Source: an uncultured Odoribacter sp. (lineage in GTDB: Bacteria > Bacteroidota > Bacteroidia > Bacteroidales > Marinifilaceae). From it: a DNA stretch of 6,131 bases. Positions 1 to 5,958 of this stretch are shown in pieces. Positions within the stretch are counted from its first letter, which is position 1. The number at the start of each line of letters is the position of its first letter. Made by a program: the position numbers and the translations under genes. The stretch spans positions 1-6,131 of the forward strand of contig URJC01000156.1 of NCBI GenBank assembly GCA_900548135.1. The letters are read 5' to 3'. The notes beneath the pieces are model-generated. The model had not been told where the DNA came from, made no database searches, and worked only from the letters and a program-made list of their open reading frames with translations.

Positions 1-400
1 GATTATTGGAATTGACTGTCGGCACCACAGCATCTTTTACTACCGCTATCGGGAAAGCCCCCTTCTCCAGTTCCTGGGGATAAATATCCCGGGAAACCAT
101 CCCTAAATCCACCACCTTGGCCAAAGCATCAGTAATCCCTTTGCCAGCACCACCTGCAGAAATATCAATTCTTACTTTGGGATGCAGTTTACGAAATTCT
201 TCTGCCCATTTCACTGCCATAGGATACAAAGCAAAGGCTCCTGACAATTGAATTTCTCCTTGCAATTCCCGGCGTAATTCACGCCTATATCTCAATTTCT
301 TAATCCATCCCTGTTTTTTCTCCTGAGCAGCTACCTTCTGAAATGTTCCGATCCATAGCACCATGGAAAGAAGAAAACAAGCTATACGTATGTGATGCAT
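1..400 (-). CDS. PstS-like periplasmic phosphate-binding protein, N-terminal part (cut by window edge)
   Basis: The reading frame starts at the ATG at 400-398 and stays open for 133 codons to the window edge; the C-terminal part lies outside. Residues 1-26 look like a Sec signal peptide: short basic start, hydrophobic ACFLLSMVLWIG, and an Ala-Ala cleavage region (KVAAQ). The mature part matches the type 2 periplasmic binding fold of the phosphate ABC transporter PstS family: a first beta strand with a small-residue turn (LSGAFALYPMAVKWAEEF, 52-69), then ISAGGAGKGITDAL (80-93), where PstS proteins have the glycine-rich loop contacting the anion, then VDLGMVSRDI (97-106). The family role is capture of phosphate in the periplasm for a PstCAB transporter. 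No pstC, pstA or pstB is visible, so phosphate specificity is inferred; other oxyanion binders share this fold. A well-formed promoter lies at 436-466. Family assignment is fairly secure, substrate less so. Confidence 0.8.
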   Translation of the reverse strand, partial: MHHIRIACFLLSMVLWIGTFQKVAAQEKKQGWIKKLRYRRELRRELQGEIQLSGAFALYPMAVKWAEEFRKLHPKVRIDISAGGAGKGITDALAKVVDLGMVSRDIYPQELEKGAFPIAVVKDAVVPTVNSNN

Positions 401-435
401 CTTTTTTGTTTCTAAATTTTTCCGCAAAAGTTATG

Positions 436-466
436 CAAAGCTATTTATATTCCATTAAATGACAAT
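436..466 (-). promoter_or_regulatory. Bacteroides-type promoter of the PstS-like gene
   Basis: On the minus strand the -7 box TAGCTTTG (443 to 436) matches the Bacteroides consensus TAnnTTTG exactly. A -33 element ATTG (466 to 463) stands 19 bases upstream, the spacing expected for the primary sigma factor of Bacteroidetes. Transcription would begin near 430, giving a leader of about 30 bases before the ATG at 400. The -33 element sits inside TTGTCAT, a heptamer also present in the Pho-box-like repeat near 1121-1127; a regulatory meaning is only inferred. Confidence 0.65.
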
Positions 467-532
467 ACATATACTTCCCTATTTTTATAAGTTTTTTTAC
501 TTATTTCTATCCTAAAACCAAAGAAAATGAAA

Positions 533-556
533 AAGGACTCCATTAACGGAGTCCTT
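533..556 (-). terminator. Intrinsic terminator after the rubredoxin gene
   Basis: A perfect 9-base-pair stem (AAGGACTCC with GGAGTCCTT) closes a 6-base loop. Read on the minus strand, the stem is followed by a T-rich tail (TTTCATTTTCTTT); the plus side has no T-tract. It therefore ends transcripts coming from the rubredoxin gene, whose stop is about 110 bases upstream, and insulates the PstS-like gene promoter. Confidence 0.8.
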
Positions 557-645
557 AAAATCAAAAAAGGGAATTGCCGACCCCTAAAATGATCTCTTTT
601 ACAGTTGACAAAGCAACTATTTTTTTTGGTATTGTGCAATAATTA

Positions 646-664
646 GTAAATATATTTTATTTAC
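646..664. repeat. AT-rich inverted repeat just after the rubredoxin stop
   Basis: GTAAATA (646-652) and TATTTAC (658-664) are a perfect 7-base inverted repeat around a 5-base centre, ending 2 bases before the rubredoxin stop codon at 667. The stem is almost all A-T and has no following T-run, so it is a weak hairpin, possibly a 3' mRNA end stabiliser or chance in AT-rich sequence. Confidence 0.3.
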
Positions 665-666
665 AT

Positions 667-831
667 TTATTCCTCTACCGGTTCAAATTCTTCTTTTCCA
701 ACCCCACAAAGCGGACAAACCCAATCATCAGGTAAATCTTCAAAAGCTGTTCCCGGTTCGATACCATTGTCCGGATCCCCCATTACTGGGTCATAAACAT
801 AATCACATACGGTGCAAATGTACTTTTTCAT
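667..831 (-). CDS. Rubredoxin
   Basis: This 54-residue protein is a classical rubredoxin, a small cytoplasmic one-electron carrier with one iron held by four cysteines. Both cysteine pairs are present: CTVC at residues 6-9 and CPLC at 39-42. The conserved core also appears: YVYDP (11-15), the acidic [11 protein letters not shown] segment (18-28), and LPDDWVCP (33-40). The length is normal for the family. The start is taken at the ATG at 831-829 because MKKYICTVC is the standard N-terminus; a TTG ten codons upstream in the same frame would add a non-conserved leader and is rejected. In anaerobes rubredoxins typically serve oxygen and peroxide defence with rubrerythrin or related reductases, but no such partner is visible. 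It appears to be monocistronic, with a terminator at 533-556. Confidence 0.95.
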   Translation of the reverse strand: MKKYICTVCDYVYDPVMGDPDNGIEPGTAFEDLPDDWVCPLCGVGKEEFEPVEE

Positions 832-868
832 AGCATTGTTAATTAAAATATTCGTCCACAATATACGA

Positions 869-876
869 AAAACATA
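869..876 (-). promoter_or_regulatory. Possible -7 box for rubredoxin
   Basis: TATGTTTT on the minus strand matches five of the six fixed positions of TAnnTTTG and would give a leader of about 30 bases. No TTG is found at the expected -33 distance, so this is a weak candidate. A longer transcript from the box at 1092-1099 is the alternative, but it would have to pass the hairpin at 1001-1033. Confidence 0.25.
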
Positions 877-993
877 GGGAAAAGATTATAATATTTGAAA
901 AATAATAAAAGAGAAAGGAAAAACGGTTAAAAACAAAAAACAATGATCACCGGGAGAGGATAGGATCATCTATATCCGAACAAGGCAACCTGT

Positions 994-1085
994 AAAAAGA
1001 AAAAGTTTCGGGCTGTCACAGCTGGAAACTTTTCACTACTAACTAACCTAATACAAACTTATGAAAAAAAATATCTCTTTTGATT
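994..1085 (-). ncRNA. Candidate small RNA or attenuated leader
   Basis: A promoter-like box at 1099-1092 followed about 90 bases later by the hairpin at 1033-1001 would give a discrete RNA of about 92 nucleotides. The minus strand of this stretch has no ATG-started ORF of credible length. The RNA would have a U-rich, mostly unpaired 5' half (an eight-T run complementary to 1063-1070) and a structured 3' terminator hairpin, an arrangement common among small RNAs. It may instead be the prematurely terminated leader of rubredoxin mRNA. It matches no RNA family I recognise; both ends are inferred. Confidence 0.3.
1001..1033 (-). terminator. Strong intrinsic terminator upstream of rubredoxin
   Basis: The arms AAAAGTTTC (1001-1009) and GAAACTTTT (1025-1033) pair perfectly. 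Inside, GCTG (1012-1015) pairs with CAGC (1019-1022) around a TCA loop, with one mismatch and one G-T wobble between the two stems. On the minus strand the hairpin is followed by CTTTTTCTTTTTAC, a typical T-tract, so it terminates minus-strand transcription. The operon at 1247-5599 already has its own terminator at 1161-1183, so this second one probably serves a separate transcript from the box at 1092-1099, or acts as an attenuator before rubredoxin. Confidence 0.7.
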
Positions 1086-1091
1086 ACCTGT

Positions 1092-1136
1092 CAAATATAA
1101 ACGTCTTTCGTTAATTCCTCATGACAACTTCATGAC
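1092..1136 (-). promoter_or_regulatory. Orphan promoter with 11-base Pho-box-like direct repeats
   Basis: On the minus strand, TATATTTG (1099 to 1092) matches TAnnTTTG exactly. Upstream are two tandem 11-base units, GTCATGAAGTT (1136 to 1126) and GTCATGAGGAA (1125 to 1115), identical at 8 of 11 positions. Tandem 11-base repeats with a TGTCA-like core are the hallmark of PhoB boxes and related OmpR-family sites. No TTG occurs at the normal -33 spacing, as expected for an activator-dependent promoter. An overlapping inverted pair, AAACGTC and GACGTTT (1099-1105 and 1134-1140), is also present. What binds here is unknown. Confidence 0.45.
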
Positions 1137-1160
1137 GTTTCTGTTAAAAATAAAAACAAA

Positions 1161-1183
1161 AAGGATGCCACAAAAGCATCCTT
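1161..1183 (-). terminator. Intrinsic terminator of the receptor-lipoprotein operon
   Basis: AAGGATGC (1161-1168) and GCATCCTT (1176-1183) form an 8-base-pair stem with a 7-base loop. On the minus strand it is followed by TTTGTTTTTATTTTTAA, a long T-rich tract. It lies about 65 bases after the lipoprotein stop codon, as expected for an operon end. Confidence 0.85.
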
Positions 1184-1246
1184 AAAAAACTCCAGGCAAA
1201 ATATTACTATTTATTTACATCATTTATACATCATAAACTTTACCCC

Positions 1247-2743
1247 TTATTTCAATTCAGAATAATCCGTATGTTGTGGATCAAAATTAGTCCAATGGTT
1301 CAACCAGGTGTCCGCAATACCGGAAAATGCACCTATATAAGTCACTTTGTCAAATCCACTATTTAACAAAGCATCAGAGAATGAAGCTTTTCCTAATAAG
1401 GGGCTATCGGAAACGGGTAAATATTCCACACCAATCCGGGTGGTAGTCCCGTCAGATAATTTCAATTCAGTTGCCGTATCATAAACTTCATTTCCTGCCT
1501 GGCTTTCAAAAAAGGTATGGGAATAGGACTGCACATTGGGATTTCCCACAGTTTTTCCTCCGGTATAAGTAATCAAAGTGTCACCATAAGATTTATTAGC
1601 ATCACTTCCCACAATTCCCATATTTGCAAAATAAATGTGTTGAAGTTTCAGACCACCGGCTTTAGCCGTTTCCACTGTGTTGCCTTTTTCCCCATCTATA
1701 ATCAATCCAACAGGATACCCTACTGCAACAGAATTAAAACAAGCCAGATGACTGCTTCGCCGGATTTGCATAGCAGCCTGAAACAATCCCAACCCTGAAC
1801 CATTAGCAGGATTCACTGAACCTCCTGTGATATAACCGGATTTATTCTCAAAACCATCCCTTCCCCGTGGTCCGATAAAGGTTACATTACTGAAAGTCGC
1901 AGTCGTATATGGGCTTACTGTAGCTCCATCCGCACAATTATCTGACTCAAATCCATTGGATTGGGAAACATCGGCAATTCGTGGGTCACGTACACTCAAA
2001 CAAAATTGTACTTTTCCGGAAAATCCATTATCCGTATCAAACTCATCATCCCAGCCATTGAAAGCTACCAGGTATTTACAATTTACAGTCCCCCCGAACC
2101 ATTCATAAGAATCGTCATTTGAATAGGAAACCTGCACATGGTCAACCTGAGTACCACTCCCTACTGATCCAAAAGTAATCCCATTAATTTCTTTGTCTTT
2201 TTCAAATGGGAAACCTGCAAACTCAACCCGTACATAACTTAATATACCGGAGTTATCTGCATCATTATCTCCCGGTCCACCTTCAATCTGCATATCATTG
2301 CCTTGATTGTTCTTAGCCTTTCCACAAATAATCAATCCCCCCCAGTCTCCGGGACGACGGGAACCAGCAGCTTGTTCAGAAGTAAATACGATGGGTTCGG
2401 TTGCCGTTCCTTTCGCAATTAATTTTCCTCCGCGTTCAACAATTAAAGCAGCTTTTGTTTCCTTATCCCCCTTGATTATCGTTCCCGGTTCTATAGTCAA
2501 TTGAGCACCGTCACGAATATATACCCATCCTTTCAAATGATAAATTCCTTTAGGTAATGTTTGATTCCCGGTAAATACAAATTCCTGTTCACCATTCCCG
2601 ATAGTAGTACCGTTTTCAAAAAGAATATCATTACTGGCAGTCAATCCTCCATCGGTAGGGATATTGTCTTCTTCATTACATCCGCTTAAGGTAAAACCCA
2701 TCACTACGGATAAAATCAAACTCATTAATTTAAACTTTTTCAT
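1247..2743 (-). CDS. Surface lipoprotein, predicted beta-helix, partner of the TonB-dependent receptor
   Basis: The 498-residue product starts with a lipoprotein signal: MKKFKLMSLILSVVMGF and lipobox LSGC, with the lipidated cysteine at residue 22. It continues NEEDN, an acidic run like the signals that send Bacteroidetes lipoproteins to the cell surface. After a short linker come repeated strand-turn segments typical of a right-handed beta-helix: LTIEPGTIIKG (82-92), RRPGDWGGLIICGKA (129-143), SYVRVEFAG (169-177), an acidic block around NDDSYEWFGG and GWDDEFDTDNGF (209-242), and SQSNGFESDN (260-269). The C-terminus has YIGAF and WTNFDP (470-490). I recognise this as a widespread uncharacterised lipoprotein type, not SusD. 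The acidic blocks could bind metal. The MKKF start is chosen over an ATG 14 codons upstream, which directly abuts the receptor stop but would give a poor signal peptide. It is the last gene of the operon, 42 bases after the receptor. Confidence 0.8.
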   Translation of the reverse strand: MKKFKLMSLILSVVMGFTLSGCNEEDNIPTDGGLTASNDILFENGTTIGNGEQEFVFTGNQTLPKGIYHLKGWVYIRDGAQLTIEPGTIIKGDKETKAALIVERGGKLIAKGTATEPIVFTSEQAAGSRRPGDWGGLIICGKAKNNQGNDMQIEGGPGDNDADNSGILSYVRVEFAGFPFEKDKEINGITFGSVGSGTQVDHVQVSYSNDDSYEWFGGTVNCKYLVAFNGWDDEFDTDNGFSGKVQFCLSVRDPRIADVSQSNGFESDNCADGATVSPYTTATFSNVTFIGPRGRDGFENKSGYITGGSVNPANGSGLGLFQAAMQIRRSSHLACFNSVAVGYPVGLIIDGEKGNTVETAKAGGLKLQHIYFANMGIVGSDANKSYGDTLITYTGGKTVGNPNVQSYSHTFFESQAGNEVYDTATELKLSDGTTTRIGVEYLPVSDSPLLGKASFSDALLNSGFDKVTYIGAFSGIADTWLNHWTNFDPQHTDYSELK

Positions 2744-2785
2744 ACAATTCAATTTAAAGGTAAATTCACTGATGATTTTATACAT

Positions 2786-5599
2786 TCAAAAATTAAAACT
2801 CAGACTCAGATTATAATTTCTTCCTGGCCGGTATTCCCGGGTAATCTCCTTATGTTTTTTGGTCGTTGTTGCTGTATTCACTGTCGCCATTTGCTGAAAC
2901 AATACTTTTTCTGCCAATACATCCCGAACACTCCCCCGGATTTCCCAATGTCTGCCCAATTTTTTTGCAAAAGAACAATCCACGGTATTCCGGGGCATCT
3001 CATAGGAATTGGGTATGGTACGTGACGATTCCCCTCCACTACCGACATTCCGTCCCACCCCTACAATGCGCTTTCCAATCCGGTTATATAAAACCGCTAC
3101 ACTCACCCCTGCCTTTTCATGCTGATAAAATACTCCTGTATTAATCAGGTAAGGCGATTGTCCTTGCATAGCCCGGTCTTCTTCTTTACTTCCTTGTGCA
3201 AACTTCACCTTACTCTTGATCAAGGCGCCGTTAAACGTCAGACTAAAATTCCGCAATCCCATAAAATCCAGACTCTTCTGAATATCCAATTCCAAACCAT
3301 AATTATCAGCCCCCAAGGCATTCTTATAAGAATAAGTCAAATCAGTCCCGCCATTTACGGTATAGGTCCACTCTATCGGATGGTCAAAATGCTTATAAAA
3401 CAAAGCCAAAGTAAGCTGTTCCCCCCTTTCCGGATACCACTCATAACGTAAATCCACATTTTGAATATAAGCCGGCTGTAATTCAGCATTTCCCATAACC
3501 GGACTCGCCAGATCGAAATCATAATACACAGAAGTCGAAACTTCCCTGAACTCCATCCGGTTCACTGACCGTCCATAAGCAACACGAAACTGCTGCTTAT
3601 CTGTAAACTGCCAGGATGCATTGACCGAAGGGAAAAAATCACCGCTTTTGTAGAAAAGGCTACGGGGACTCACCACGTCATCCCTGGTATTACTAATCAG
3701 TTCCATATTGTTATTTTCATAACGAACTCCTGCATAGATATTGAAATTTCCAAGCGGAATATTTATTCCCAGATAAGCTGCCAACAAAGTATTATTTCCC
3801 GAATAATCATTTCTTTTTTTAGTATTGTCAAGCATATACAATTTATCCGGTCCATAATGAGCAGGCACCAACAATTCATCTCTGTCCAGATAACTGAAAT
3901 TTTCCGGTAAGCTATTTTGTGCCTCATTCCAGCTATAGAAAAAAGAACGGGTCAGGTACTCACGGGTACGGTATTCACCGTATATCCCTGCCTTCAGGCT
4001 AGGGGTGAAATCAGCAAAAGCAACCTCCTGTTTATAATTCACTCCAACCGAAACAATATGCTCATGCAGACGGGTAAATTCACGGCTGATATCATTACTT
4101 CCCACCCGGTATTTACCTTCTGTCGCCCCTGCTTCGCTCCGTAAAAAACGCCGGCGGTCAGGAAGATTACGGTTGGCATAAGCATACCCCACACTCCAAT
4201 CCCATTTAGCCCTTCCTAAGTCATGCCTCCCCGTAAACTGTCCATTATAAGTCGTACGTGTTGAATAATAATATTCAGCACTTTCTTCCTCATCATTCTG
4301 GGCACTCACTCCAATGCGGTCTGTATAACGGCTTTTACCTAACTGATTAAAAATATGTTTGAATTCATAACGGTCACGTGTATTGTCAGGAACAAAAGTC
4401 AAATTCAGCATCGCTCCCACCCTCACGTCGTGATTATACTGATTATCCTTGCTTTTACGTAAATACACTGAATGATCCTGAGTTTCATCATAGGTCCCGA
4501 ACAAAGAATTCTCCATATTCAGAAAAGTTTTATAAGCATTGCTATAATTCAGTGTTGCTATAAATCCGTATTGCCGGTCGTGCTGATCTGCCCACTTCCT
4601 GTTCAAGGCAACATTAAAACTGACATCTGCCACAGGTCTACGTTCTTTCAACGACCAATCATTATTCAAGCCATTATCCGTCAAACTGATCGTATTTGTT
4701 CCCGGATATTTAACCATTTGCCGGTTAATACCTCCGTCCAGGCTCCTTAACCCCTTGTCAAACCCCAACCAATCTGTAGCACTCCGTTTGGATTCATAAA
4801 GACTTTTAAAATGGGTATTATCGTTTATCCCGGCCCCAACAGAAACATAAAAAGAATTACGATCGGGAATATCTTTGGTATTCACCAGAATAAAGCCTCC
4901 CGTAAAATCAGCAGGATATTCAGGAGCAGGTGATTTGACAATCTGCAAATTATCCAATTGAGAGGACGGGATGATATCAAAGGAGAAAGCACGGGAATCA
5001 GCCTCCGATCCGGGGACAGCACTATGATTAATCCATACATTATTGTAACGTTGCGCTAATCCCCTGACCATGACAAATTTACCATCAATAATGGATACCC
5101 CCGGAATCCTCCGGATAACTTCTGAAGCATCTTTATCCTGGGTACGGCTGATGATCTGACTGGACACTGCATTCATCACCAACGGAGCCGTTTTGACCGC
5201 ATAAATCATAGCCGATTCACTATTCATCCGCCTCACAGCTTTCACCGTCACAGCCTCCATAGCTATAGCTTCCTCCTCTAACTCCACCCGCAATTCAGTT
5301 TCCCGGTTATTAACCACCTCTACCCCTTCAATAATGACTGAAGCGTATGAAATACAAGAAATCTTCAACGTGTACTTTCCGGAATGAATACCGGAAATCA
5401 AAAAACGGCCATCCGGATCAGTAGCCGCCCCTACCGTAGCATTTTCTACCAATACCGCTGCACTGACAATCGGCTCCTGGGTTCGTTTATCCACAATGAT
5501 CCCTCTGATAACCCCTTCAGCACACACCTCAAAAAAACCTAAAATGACAAATCCGGCTACAACCAGACTTTTACTCATCATTCTTTGCATCAAATTCAT
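2786..5599 (-). CDS. TonB-dependent outer-membrane receptor with carboxypeptidase-regulatory-like domain
   Basis: This 937-residue protein has a signal peptide (hydrophobic SLVVAGFVILGFF at 11-23, likely cleavage after VCA at 27). Residues about 29-108 form a carboxypeptidase D regulatory-like domain (VIRGIIVDKRTQEPI, then DPDGRF), common on Bacteroidetes receptors. The plug covers about 125-245 and shows RIPGV (164-168), VRGL (178-181) and PAPEYPADFTGG (224-235). The rest is a 22-strand-type beta barrel ending in SFNF, whose terminal Phe suits outer-membrane insertion. Such receptors import scarce ligands with energy from TonB-ExbBD. The partner gene is not SusD, so a glycan role should not be assumed and the ligand is unknown. 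The start at 5599 is supported by AGGA five bases upstream, an unusually good ribosome site for this window. The gene ends in TGA directly next to an in-frame upstream ATG of the lipoprotein ORF. Confidence 0.92.
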   Translation of the reverse strand: MNLMQRMMSKSLVVAGFVILGFFEVCAEGVIRGIIVDKRTQEPIVSAAVLVENATVGAATDPDGRFLISGIHSGKYTLKISCISYASVIIEGVEVVNNRETELRVELEEEAIAMEAVTVKAVRRMNSESAMIYAVKTAPLVMNAVSSQIISRTQDKDASEVIRRIPGVSIIDGKFVMVRGLAQRYNNVWINHSAVPGSEADSRAFSFDIIPSSQLDNLQIVKSPAPEYPADFTGGFILVNTKDIPDRNSFYVSVGAGINDNTHFKSLYESKRSATDWLGFDKGLRSLDGGINRQMVKYPGTNTISLTDNGLNNDWSLKERRPVADVSFNVALNRKWADQHDRQYGFIATLNYSNAYKTFLNMENSLFGTYDETQDHSVYLRKSKDNQYNHDVRVGAMLNLTFVPDNTRDRYEFKHIFNQLGKSRYTDRIGVSAQNDEEESAEYYYSTRTTYNGQFTGRHDLGRAKWDWSVGYAYANRNLPDRRRFLRSEAGATEGKYRVGSNDISREFTRLHEHIVSVGVNYKQEVAFADFTPSLKAGIYGEYRTREYLTRSFFYSWNEAQNSLPENFSYLDRDELLVPAHYGPDKLYMLDNTKKRNDYSGNNTLLAAYLGINIPLGNFNIYAGVRYENNNMELISNTRDDVVSPRSLFYKSGDFFPSVNASWQFTDKQQFRVAYGRSVNRMEFREVSTSVYYDFDLASPVMGNAELQPAYIQNVDLRYEWYPERGEQLTLALFYKHFDHPIEWTYTVNGGTDLTYSYKNALGADNYGLELDIQKSLDFMGLRNFSLTFNGALIKSKVKFAQGSKEEDRAMQGQSPYLINTGVFYQHEKAGVSVAVLYNRIGKRIVGVGRNVGSGGESSRTIPNSYEMPRNTVDCSFAKKLGRHWEIRGSVRDVLAEKVLFQQMATVNTATTTKKHKEITREYRPGRNYNLSLSFNF

Positions 5600-5603
5600 T
5601 TCT

Positions 5604-5608
5604 ATCCT
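5604..5608 (-). promoter_or_regulatory. Shine-Dalgarno sequence of the receptor gene
   Basis: The minus strand reads GCAGGATAGAA followed by ATG, placing AGGA five bases before the start. This fixes the first ATG (5599) over the nearby ATGs at codons 4, 7 and 8. The other genes here lack such a site, as is usual in Bacteroidetes. Confidence 0.6.
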
Positions 5609-5651
5609 GCATTTATTTTTAATTTATGATGTACAATTGTTGCCAGACAAA

Positions 5652-5732
5652 ATTTCAAACTCGCATTTCAACGTTCATCATTTACTTCAATTTCAGACCA
5701 AATTCCAAAATTCATTTCTGATTTTATTTCAA
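5652..5732 (-). repeat. Array of TGAAAT-like motifs at 12 to 13-base steps ahead of the receptor gene
   Basis: On the plus strand, ATTTCA begins at 5652, 5665, 5690 and 5726, with one-mismatch copies ATTCCA at 5702 and ATTTCT at 5714. The steps are 13, 25, 12, 12 and 12; the 25-base step equals two units, with a degenerate middle unit. In the direction of transcription the unit reads TGAAAT plus six variable bases. The array lies 53-133 bases upstream of the receptor ATG and overlaps a weak promoter candidate (TTTG at 5735-5738, 21 bases, then GAATTTTG at 5706-5713). It could be a multimeric operator; AT-rich chance repetition is the alternative. Confidence 0.4.
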
Positions 5733-5781
5733 TGCAAAGTTGCCGCAGGATTGTTACAAAAGTGTAAAGGTAAGATGAAGG

Positions 5782-5875
5782 AAAAATTAAAAGTTCCGCA
5801 TTAATGATTAATGCGGAACTCAAACTAAATTAATTAACTTTAGACATCAACGTAAATAATCCGTTTCTATATGTC
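5782..5875 (-). ncRNA. Candidate small RNA between proS and the receptor gene
   Basis: A TAnnTTTG box at 5889-5882 and a strong terminator at 5820-5792 delimit a possible RNA of about 94 nucleotides with no credible minus-strand ORF. Predicted structure: AGACAT near its 5' end can pair with ATGTCT about 30 bases later; CTAAA can pair with TTTAG around a TTAATTAA-rich centre; then comes the terminator hairpin. I recognise no known RNA family. No -33 element is seen at the usual spacing, so the transcript could simply be the 3' end of proS mRNA. Confidence 0.25.
5792..5820 (-). terminator. Intrinsic terminator, probably of proS
   Basis: AGTTCCGCATTAAT and ATTAATGCGGAACT form a near-continuous perfect palindrome (13 base pairs around a 3-base loop). 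On the minus strand the stem is followed by TTTAATTTTT, while the plus side lacks a T-run, so it stops transcription coming from proS. It lies about 140 bases after the proS stop, which leaves room for an independent short transcript. Confidence 0.8.
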
Positions 5876-5902
5876 TGTCGGCAAAGATAAAAACGGATTA
5901 TT
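5855..5902. repeat. 12-base inverted repeat enclosing a promoter-like box
   Basis: AATAATCCGTTT (5855-5866) and AAACGGATTATT (5891-5902) are perfect inverted copies separated by 24 bases. The TAnnTTTG box TATCTTTG (minus strand, 5889 to 5882) lies between them, next to the upstream arm. The arms could be operator half-sites flanking a promoter, or pair in an RNA read through from proS. Confidence 0.55.
5882..5889 (-). promoter_or_regulatory. Isolated Bacteroides-type -7 box
   Basis: TATCTTTG on the minus strand matches TAnnTTTG exactly and is followed by a purine-containing start region near 5875. TTTG occurs 14 and 25 bases upstream but not at the usual 19-21, so the -33 element is non-standard. 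It faces either a short RNA ending at 5792-5820 or the receptor gene, if the terminator is read through. Confidence 0.4.
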
Positions 5903-5958
5903 ACAAAATGGTTTCAAACCACAAAAAATATCGCTAAAATAGAAAGATTACAAGTTTT

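Larger units (their letters stand above)
832..1246. other. 415-base spacer between the lipoprotein and rubredoxin genes
   Basis: No protein gene of normal size is visible. The spacer holds, in minus-strand order, the operon terminator (1161-1183), the repeat-bearing orphan promoter (1092-1136), a possible 92-nucleotide RNA ending at the hairpin 1001-1033, and the rubredoxin leader. On the plus strand a 17-codon ORF (1061-1114, starting MKKNISF) follows an AC-rich, TAATAC-containing leader that resembles Bacteroidales 5' regions. It has no visible plus-strand promoter and could be a remnant of a lost gene. A short inverted pair ATGATC/GATCAT (943-948, 964-969) is probably chance. Confidence 0.6.
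5600..5958. other. 359-base spacer between proS and the receptor gene
   Basis: No protein gene is supported here. In minus-strand order it holds the inverted repeat with the promoter-like box (5855-5902), the proS-side terminator (5792-5820), the TGAAAT array (5652-5732) and the receptor ribosome site (5604-5608). A palindrome ACAATTGT lies at 5633-5640 and a small one at 5909-5921 (TGGTTT and AAACCA); neither has a clear role. Confidence 0.6.

Noticed and set aside
533..616. A third promoter-terminator RNA unit (TTGCTTTG at 609-616, hairpin at 533-556)
   Set aside because: The -7 box lacks the conserved A, although an ATTG lies 20 bases upstream; the hairpin is adequately explained as the rubredoxin terminator.
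445..639. 64-residue minus-strand ORF between the PstS-like gene and rubredoxin
   Set aside because: It covers the terminator hairpin, the promoter of the PstS-like gene and poly-T/poly-A runs, and its translation has no recognisable domain.
630..641. Palindrome TATTGTGCAATA as an operator
   Set aside because: It is short, lies downstream of rubredoxin away from the nearest good promoter, and is expected occasionally in AT-rich DNA.
832..861. Rubredoxin starting at an upstream TTG, giving 64 residues
   Set aside because: The ten extra residues are not rubredoxin-like, and the ATG at 831 gives the usual MKKYICTVC start and a standard 54-residue length.
2866..4750. Several plus-strand ORFs of 60-110 residues inside the receptor gene
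   Set aside because: They are antisense shadows of a well-supported 937-codon gene and have no domain-like sequence.
2786..5599. Calling the receptor SusC and the operon a glycan utilisation locus
   Set aside because: There is no SusD-type lipoprotein, glycoside hydrolase or hybrid sensor in view, and the partner lipoprotein is of a different fold type.
5496..5804. 102-residue plus-strand ORF over the receptor start and upstream spacer
   Set aside because: It runs antisense through the receptor signal peptide, ribosome site and repeat array, with low-complexity composition and no promoter or homology cue.
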